From Streptomyces cyaneofuscatus (GTDB lineage: Bacteria; Actinomycetota; Actinomycetes; Streptomycetales; Streptomycetaceae), in contig NZ_JOEM01000006.1 of NCBI RefSeq assembly GCF_000718135.1, forward strand, positions 208,088 through 272,087: DNA of 64,000 bases. The letters run 5' to 3'. The notes under the pieces were generated by a model. It saw only the letters and a list, made by a program, of their open reading frames with translations, did not search any database and was not told the origin of the DNA. Every line of letters starts with the position of its first letter. Within the stretch, counting starts at the first letter, position 1. Shown here piece by piece: positions 59,905-64,000 of the stretch. The translations under genes and the position numbers were made by a program.

Positions 59905-61278
59905 TTACACCGTGTGCTCGTCGGCCACCGCGAGCGCGATGTCCAGCGCCGCGAGCCCCTCCTTGGCCTCGGCCTCGGTGACGTTGCACGCGGGGACGGC
60001 GTGGGTCCGGTTCATGTTGATGAACGGCCACAGCCCTTGCTTCTTGGCCGCAGCCCCGAAGGCCGCCATCGGCGCGGCGGCCTCACCCGACGCGTTGTAC
60101 GGGACGAGCGGCTCGCGGGTCTCCCGGTCGCGTACGAGCTCCAGCGCCCAGAACGCGCCGAGGCCGCGCACCTCGCCGACCGAGGGGTGGCGCTCGGCGA
60201 GCTCGCGCAGGCCGGGGCCGAGGACGGTCTCCCCGATCCGGGCGGCGTTCCCGACGACCTTCTCGTCCTCCATCACCCCGATGGTGGCGACGGCGGCCGC
60301 ACAGGCCAGCGGGTGGCCGGAGTAGGTGAGGCCGCCGGGGTAGGGGCGGGTCTCGAAGGTGGCGGCGATCTCGGCGCTGATGGCGACGCCGCCGAGCGGT
60401 ACGTAACCGGAGTTGACGCCCTTGGCGAAGGTCAGCAGGTCCGGCACGACGTCGAAGTGGTCGGCGGCGAACCAGGCGCCGGTGCGGCCGAAGCCCGCCA
60501 TGACCTCGTCGAGCACGAACACGATCCCGTACCGGTCACAGATCTCGCGAACGCCCGCCAGGTATCCCGGCGGCGGGGTCATGATGCCGGCCGTGCCCGG
60601 AATCGTCTCCAGGATGATCGCGGCGATGGTGGACGGCCCCTCGAAGGCGAGCGTGTCCTGAAGGTGCTGGAGCGCCCGGGCGCACTCCTCGGCCTCGGTC
60701 TCGGCGTAGAACGGCGAGCGGTAGAGGAAGGGCGCCCAGAACCGTACGACCCCCGCGGAGCCGTTGTCGGAGGGCCAGCGGCGCGGGTCACCGGTGAGGT
60801 TGATCGCGGTGGAGGTGGCGCCGTGGTACGAGCGGTAGGCGGAGAGCACCTTCGTACGGCCGGTGTGCAGCCGGGCCATCCGGATGGCGTTCTCGACGGC
60901 CTCGGCCCCGCCGTTGGTGAAGAAGATCTTGTCCAGGTCGCCCGGGGTGCGCTCGGCGATGAGGCGTGCGGCCTCGGAGCGCGCCTCGATCGCGAACGCG
61001 GGCGCGAACGTGGCGAGCTTGCCCGCCTGCTCCTGGATGGCCGCGATCACGGTGGGGTGCTGGTAGCCGATGTTGGTGTAGACGAGCCCGCTGGTGAAGT
61101 CGAGGTAGCGGTTGCCGTCGTAGTCCCAGAAGTAGGACCCCTCGGCGCCGGCGACGGCGAGCGGGTCGATGAGGCCCTGGGCGGACCAGGAGTGGAACAC
61201 GTGCGCGCGGTCCGCGGCCTTCACGGCCGCACCGGCCGCGGGGTCGGCGTACGGGGCATGAGGGGCATGAGGGGTCAT
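59905..61278 (-). CDS. class III omega-aminotransferase
   Basis: A 457-residue PLP aminotransferase (aspartate aminotransferase family protein by usual annotation). It has FTNGGAEAVENAIRMARLHT (PLP phosphate), SAYRSYHGATSTAINLTGDP, IVFVLDEVMAGFGRTGAWFA (Asp binding the pyridine N), and Lys286 in TFAKGVNSGYVPLG. Enzymes of this type move amino groups between amines or omega-amino acids and keto acids, for example beta-alanine or taurine to pyruvate. It is outside the PKS cluster and upstream of the GntR gene on the same strand, so a catabolic role is more likely than alkaloid synthesis. ATG 61278; the upstream extension to 61416 overlaps the DJ-1 promoter. Confidence 0.92.
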   Translation of the reverse strand: MTPHAPHAPYADPAAGAAVKAADRAHVFHSWSAQGLIDPLAVAGAEGSYFWDYDGNRYLDFTSGLVYTNIGYQHPTVIAAIQEQAGKLATFAPAFAIEARSEAARLIAERTPGDLDKIFFTNGGAEAVENAIRMARLHTGRTKVLSAYRSYHGATSTAINLTGDPRRWPSDNGSAGVVRFWAPFLYRSPFYAETEAEECARALQHLQDTLAFEGPSTIAAIILETIPGTAGIMTPPPGYLAGVREICDRYGIVFVLDEVMAGFGRTGAWFAADHFDVVPDLLTFAKGVNSGYVPLGGVAISAEIAATFETRPYPGGLTYSGHPLACAAAVATIGVMEDEKVVGNAARIGETVLGPGLRELAERHPSVGEVRGLGAFWALELVRDRETREPLVPYNASGEAAAPMAAFGAAAKKQGLWPFINMNRTHAVPACNVTEAEAKEGLAALDIALAVADEHTV

Positions 61279-61380
61279 GCGGGGAGCGTAGGTGCTGGCG
61301 GGGGCCGGTCTCCATGGCCATGTTGTACGGCGTGGGGCGCGGGGTTCGGCAGGGTGTCGGGTCAGGGACGCACTCCCCAT

Positions 61381-61415
61381 TGACAGCAAGCTGTCATGAT
61401 GACAGAATCCTGTCA
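61381..61415 (+). promoter_or_regulatory. twin palindromic operator
   Basis: TGACAG-CAAG-CTGTCA (61381-61396) and TGACAG-AATC-CTGTCA (61400-61415) are two 16-bp sites with identical arms, 19 bp apart centre to centre, just before the DJ-1/MarR operon. A MarR dimer could bind each; the regulator is encoded two genes on. Confidence 0.75.
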
Positions 61416-61434
61416 TCTACTTCAGGAGGCTGCC

Positions 61435-62043
61435 ATGACCGGCACCAGCACCGGCCCTGTGGTTCATCTCGCCGTGTACGACACCCTCGCCGACTGGGAG
61501 ACCGGGTACACGACCGCCTTCCTCGCGCAGAACGGCTACACCGTGCGGACGGTGGGGCCGGAGCGGGAGCCCGTCACCACCATGGGCGGGCTGCGCATCC
61601 AGCCCGATCTGGCCCTGGCCGAGCTGCGCCCCGAGGACAGCGCGCTGCTCGTCCTCCCCGGGGCCGGGCTCTGGGACGCGGGCGACGACCTGGCCCCGTT
61701 CGCCCGTACGGCACGCGCCTTCCTCGACGCGGAGGTGCCGGTCGCGGCGATCTGCGGGGCGACGGCCGGGCTGGCCCGCGAGGGGCTCCTCGACGACCGG
61801 GCGCACACGAGCGCGGTCTCGTTCTACCTGGCGGCGACGGGGTACGGCGGTGGCGCGCGGTACGTGGACGCCGACGCGGTGACGGACCGCGGGCTGATCA
61901 CGGCCGGGCCCACGGAGCCGGTGGCGCTGGCACGGGAGGTGTTCGGGCTGCTGGGGGTGTACGGGGAGGAGAAGCTCGGGGCCTGGTACCGGCTGTTCCA
62001 CGACTCGGACGCGAGCGCGTACGAGGTGCTGGAGGGTGCGTGA
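61435..62043 (+). CDS. DJ-1/PfpI family protein
   Basis: A 202-residue class I glutamine-amidotransferase-like protein of the DJ-1/PfpI superfamily. VHLAVYDTLADWETGYTTAF begins the fold, DSALLVLPGAGLWD is the mid segment, and the nucleophile elbow is VAAICGATAGLAREGLL with Cys at about residue 105. Members act as glyoxalase, chaperone or stress proteins; this short intracellular subgroup is often controlled by a linked regulator. The ATG at 61435 follows CAGGAGG. The gene overlaps the MarR gene by 8 nt. Two palindromes upstream point to repression by that MarR protein. Confidence 0.9.
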   Translation: MTGTSTGPVVHLAVYDTLADWETGYTTAFLAQNGYTVRTVGPEREPVTTMGGLRIQPDLALAELRPEDSALLVLPGAGLWDAGDDLAPFARTARAFLDAEVPVAAICGATAGLAREGLLDDRAHTSAVSFYLAATGYGGGARYVDADAVTDRGLITAGPTEPVALAREVFGLLGVYGEEKLGAWYRLFHDSDASAYEVLEGA

Positions 62044-62521
62044 GCGCGCGGGGCGCGTCCCGTCCGAGCAGGAGCTGTTGAGCCGGGCGGCGCTGACGGT
62101 GTTCCGGCTGAACGGCCAGTTCCTGGGCGTGGCCAAGGAGTTGGCCAAGCCGGGCGGGCTGACGGCGGCGTGGTGGCAGGTGCTGGGGGCGGTGCTGAGG
62201 GAGCCGTTGCCGGTGGCGGGGATCGCGCGGACGATGGGGATCACCCGGCAGAGCGTGCAGCGGATCGCGGACCTGCTGGTGGGGCGGGGCCTCGCGGAGT
62301 ACGTGGAGAACCCGGCCCACCGCCGAGCGAAGCTGCTCCGCCCGACGGCTGCGGGCCGGGAGGCGGTCTCACGGATCACCCCGTCCCACGCGGATTTCGC
62401 CGCCCGCCTGGCGGCAGAGCTGGGGGCGGAGGGGTTCGCGGAGGCGGTGGGGGTGCTGGAACGCCTGGCGGGGGCGATGGATTCAGTAACGGGTGCCCAT
62501 TCCAGCCCGTCCGGCGTTTGA
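62036..62521 (+). CDS. MarR-family transcriptional regulator
   Basis: A 161-residue winged-helix repressor. GGLTAAWWQVLGAVLREPLP, VAGIARTMGITRQSVQRIAD (recognition helix) and GLAEYVENPAHRRAKLLRPT (wing) match the family. The dimerisation helices lie at both ends. Start GTG 62036 overlaps the DJ-1 stop, so it is coupled. The last residues, SSPSGV, and the stop codon lie inside a copy of a dispersed 49-bp repeat, so the native C-terminus may have been replaced or extended. It likely represses its operon through the twin palindromes at 61381-61415; ligand unknown. Confidence 0.9.
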   Translation: MRERAGRVPSEQELLSRAALTVFRLNGQFLGVAKELAKPGGLTAAWWQVLGAVLREPLPVAGIARTMGITRQSVQRIADLLVGRGLAEYVENPAHRRAKLLRPTAAGREAVSRITPSHADFAARLAAELGAEGFAEAVGVLERLAGAMDSVTGAHSSPSGV

Positions 62522-62713
62522 GGACGGAACCCTTGGGCCGGGGAGCCCGCCACTCCAGCCCGTCGGGTACCCCTCCCAGCCCGTCCGGCGTTTGAGGACG
62601 GAACCCTTGGGCCGGGGAGCCCGCGCTCAACGCATCCGCTCCCCGGAGCACCGCCCATGCCCGCGCACCGACCCCCCGCTCCCCGGTTCCGTCCTCAAAC
62701 GCCGGACAGGCTG
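62502..62713. repeat. dispersed 49-bp repeat, two direct copies and one inverted
   Basis: Two identical 49-bp copies (62502-62550 and 62576-62624) begin CCAGCCCGTCCGGCGTTTGA and end CCGGGGAGCCCGC. A third partial copy is inverted (62685-62713) with one mismatch. Direct and inverted copies could pair into a strong hairpin. Similar elements are scattered in Streptomyces genomes, often at gene ends. Confidence 0.85.
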
Positions 62714-62901
62714 AGGGCGCACGCCGGACGGGCCGGGGGTGCGCGCCGGACGGGCTGAAGGAGGCTCACCGCACCAGGCTTGGTGTGGCGCGGGCGGAAC
62801 CAAGGGCGCGGCAGGCGTGTCGTAGACGGCGGGGACAGCGGCGGCGGCGCCCCCACCCCACCGGGGCTATCCTCGTGCGGGCCGCACGGGAGGAACCGCA
62901 C
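62525..62901. other. non-coding stretch between MarR and kinase
   Basis: Apart from the repeat copies, GC-rich variants of the same sequence (GCGCACGCCGGACGGG) continue to about 62760. After that there is no clear feature until AGGAA about 7 nt before the kinase ATG at 62902. Confidence 0.45.
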
Positions 62902-64000
62902 ATGGACAAGCTCGGCCCCGACGACCCGCACCGCATAGGCGCGTACCGCATCCTCGCCCGCCTGGGAGAAGGCGGCATGGGCCAGGTCTTCCTCGCCCGC
63001 TCCGACAGAGGCCGCACCGTAGCCCTCAAGCTCGTCCGCCGCGAACTCGCCGAACAGCCCGAGTTCCGCGCCCGCTTCCGCCAGGAAGTCCGCGCCGCAC
63101 ACCAGGTCGACGGCGCCTGGACCGCCCCGGTCCTGGACTCCGACACCGAGGCCCCGGTCCCCTGGGTCGCCACCGGCTACGTCGCCGGCCCCTCCCTCCA
63201 CCGCATCGTCTCCGGCCGCCCCGGCGCCCCCCTCACCGACGCGGGCGCGTACGGCCCCCTGCCGACCCGCTCCGTCCAGCTCCTCGGCTCCGGCCTCGCC
63301 CACGCCCTCCAGCACATCCACCGCGCCGGGCTCATCCACCGCGACCTGAAGCCCTCCAACGTGCTGCTCACCATCGACGGCCCCCGGGTCATCGACTTCG
63401 GCATCGCCCGCGCCCTGGAGTCCCTGGCCGACGGCGATCTGACCCGCACGGGCGCGATGATCGGCTCGCCGGGGTTCATGGCCCCGGAGCAGGTGCGCGG
63501 CGAGCGCGTGACGACGGCGTGCGATGTGTTCTGCCTGGGCTCCGTGCTCGCGTACGCGGCGACCGGCCGGCTCCCCTTCGGCGCGGCCGAGAGCGGCGGG
63601 GTGCACGCCCTGATGTTCCGGATCGCCCAGGAGGACCCGGACCTGGCCGGCGTCCCGGCGGAGCTGGCCGGGGTCGTCCGGGACTGCCTGGCCAAGGACC
63701 CGGCCGCCCGGCCCTCCACCGACGAGATCCTGGCCCGGCTGGGCGAGGCGGAGGCGGACGAGCCCTGGCTCCCCGCCACCCTCATCGCCCAACTGGGCCG
63801 CCACGCGGTGGGGTTGCTCGACGCGGAGGACCCGGAGGACCCGGAGGCCCCGGCGGACCCACAGGGCCCCCACACACCCCCCGCAGCCGTCCACGCGCTG
63901 CCCACGCAGGCGGCGACACCCCAGCCGACCCCGACGCCACCCCCGTACACCCACCAGCCCCAGCCGTACGGCCACCCCCACCCCCAGAGCTACCACCCCC
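62902..64000 (+). CDS. serine/threonine protein kinase, 3' end beyond the window
   Basis: At least 366 residues of a Hanks-type kinase. Glycine loop LGEGGMGQVF, Lys43 in VALKLV, HRDLKPSN with catalytic Asp148, DFG (IDFGIA), activation loop GAMIGSPGFMAPEQ with APE, and CDVFCLGSVLAY in subdomain IX are all visible. The kinase domain ends near residue 280, after which a Pro/Gln/His-rich linker runs to the window edge with no transmembrane segment yet seen. The remainder could include a membrane helix and sensor domain or only a linker and repeat domain. ATG 62902 with AGGAA upstream. Phosphorylation targets unknown. Confidence 0.95.
   Translation, partial: MDKLGPDDPHRIGAYRILARLGEGGMGQVFLARSDRGRTVALKLVRRELAEQPEFRARFRQEVRAAHQVDGAWTAPVLDSDTEAPVPWVATGYVAGPSLHRIVSGRPGAPLTDAGAYGPLPTRSVQLLGSGLAHALQHIHRAGLIHRDLKPSNVLLTIDGPRVIDFGIARALESLADGDLTRTGAMIGSPGFMAPEQVRGERVTTACDVFCLGSVLAYAATGRLPFGAAESGGVHALMFRIAQEDPDLAGVPAELAGVVRDCLAKDPAARPSTDEILARLGEAEADEPWLPATLIAQLGRHAVGLLDAEDPEDPEAPADPQGPHTPPAAVHALPTQAATPQPTPTPPPYTHQPQPYGHPHPQSYHP

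Noticed and set aside
59905..61278. Second class III aminotransferase as a pathway enzyme
   Set aside because: It lies beyond the recR block next to a GntR regulator; catabolic context is more likely.
62695..63996. 433-residue minus-strand open frame
   Set aside because: Antisense to a kinase with all Hanks motifs; the kinase is the gene.

Overview
The window is high-GC actinobacterial DNA, almost certainly from Streptomyces. The codon bias, a bldA-type TTA codon in each of two cluster regulators, many GTG starts and a core gene order that I recall from Streptomyces chromosomes (sigma factor, asd, ask ... DUF5063 gene, recR, ybaB) all point that way. No database search was possible, so family names come from motifs and remembered families.

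Layout. (1) 1-1.7 kb is the end of an integrated element. It has two small genes of unknown function and ends in a 43-nt 3' fragment of a tRNA-Pro gene (probable att site) followed by a strong hairpin. (2) 1.9-2.75 kb is a decayed, multiply frameshifted gene behind a tiny coupled ORF. (3) 3-15.2 kb is ordinary chromosome: a membrane protein/winged-helix regulator pair, SGNH esterase, SnoaL-like protein, methyltransferase, S9 peptidase, SURF1 protein, a SigE-type sigma factor with a membrane partner, asd-ask, and a MerR/flavin-fold divergent pair. (4) 15.2-54.7 kb is a modular polyketide gene cluster. (5) 55.2-64 kb is core chromosome again: DUF5063 protein, RecR, YbaB, SLATT protein, GntR regulator, class III aminotransferase, DJ-1/MarR operon and a truncated Ser/Thr kinase.

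How the cluster should work. Three PKS proteins hold a KSQ loading module and four extension modules (malonyl, malonyl, methylmalonyl, malonyl by AT motifs). The chain is released by a C-terminal thioester reductase as an aldehyde. A class III aminotransferase divergent from the PKS would turn the aldehyde into an amine. The KR of module 3 has lost its catalytic Asn and its DH is degraded, which predicts a ketone at C5, exactly the position needed for the C1 amine to close a six-membered cyclic imine. An imine-reductase-like enzyme, a MonCI-like FAD epoxidase, a SnoaL-fold protein, an NmrA-type reductase, a P450 and a Tat-signal flavin amine oxidase could then reduce, epoxidise, close a second ring and re-oxidise. 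The predicted product is a small (C10 chain plus methyl) piperidine, indolizidine or cyclopenta-piperidine alkaloid, related in logic to cyclizidine, iminimycin, streptazone and coelimycin, but shorter than the eight-module iminimycin line as I recall it. A SARP-cyclase-ATPase regulator and a GlxA-type regulator probably control it, and each contains one TTA codon. A type II thioesterase is present; no transporter, resistance gene or phosphopantetheinyl transferase is visible.

Uncertainties: start codons are chosen by eye from ribosome-binding sites, domain calls are by motif, and the product is a prediction.
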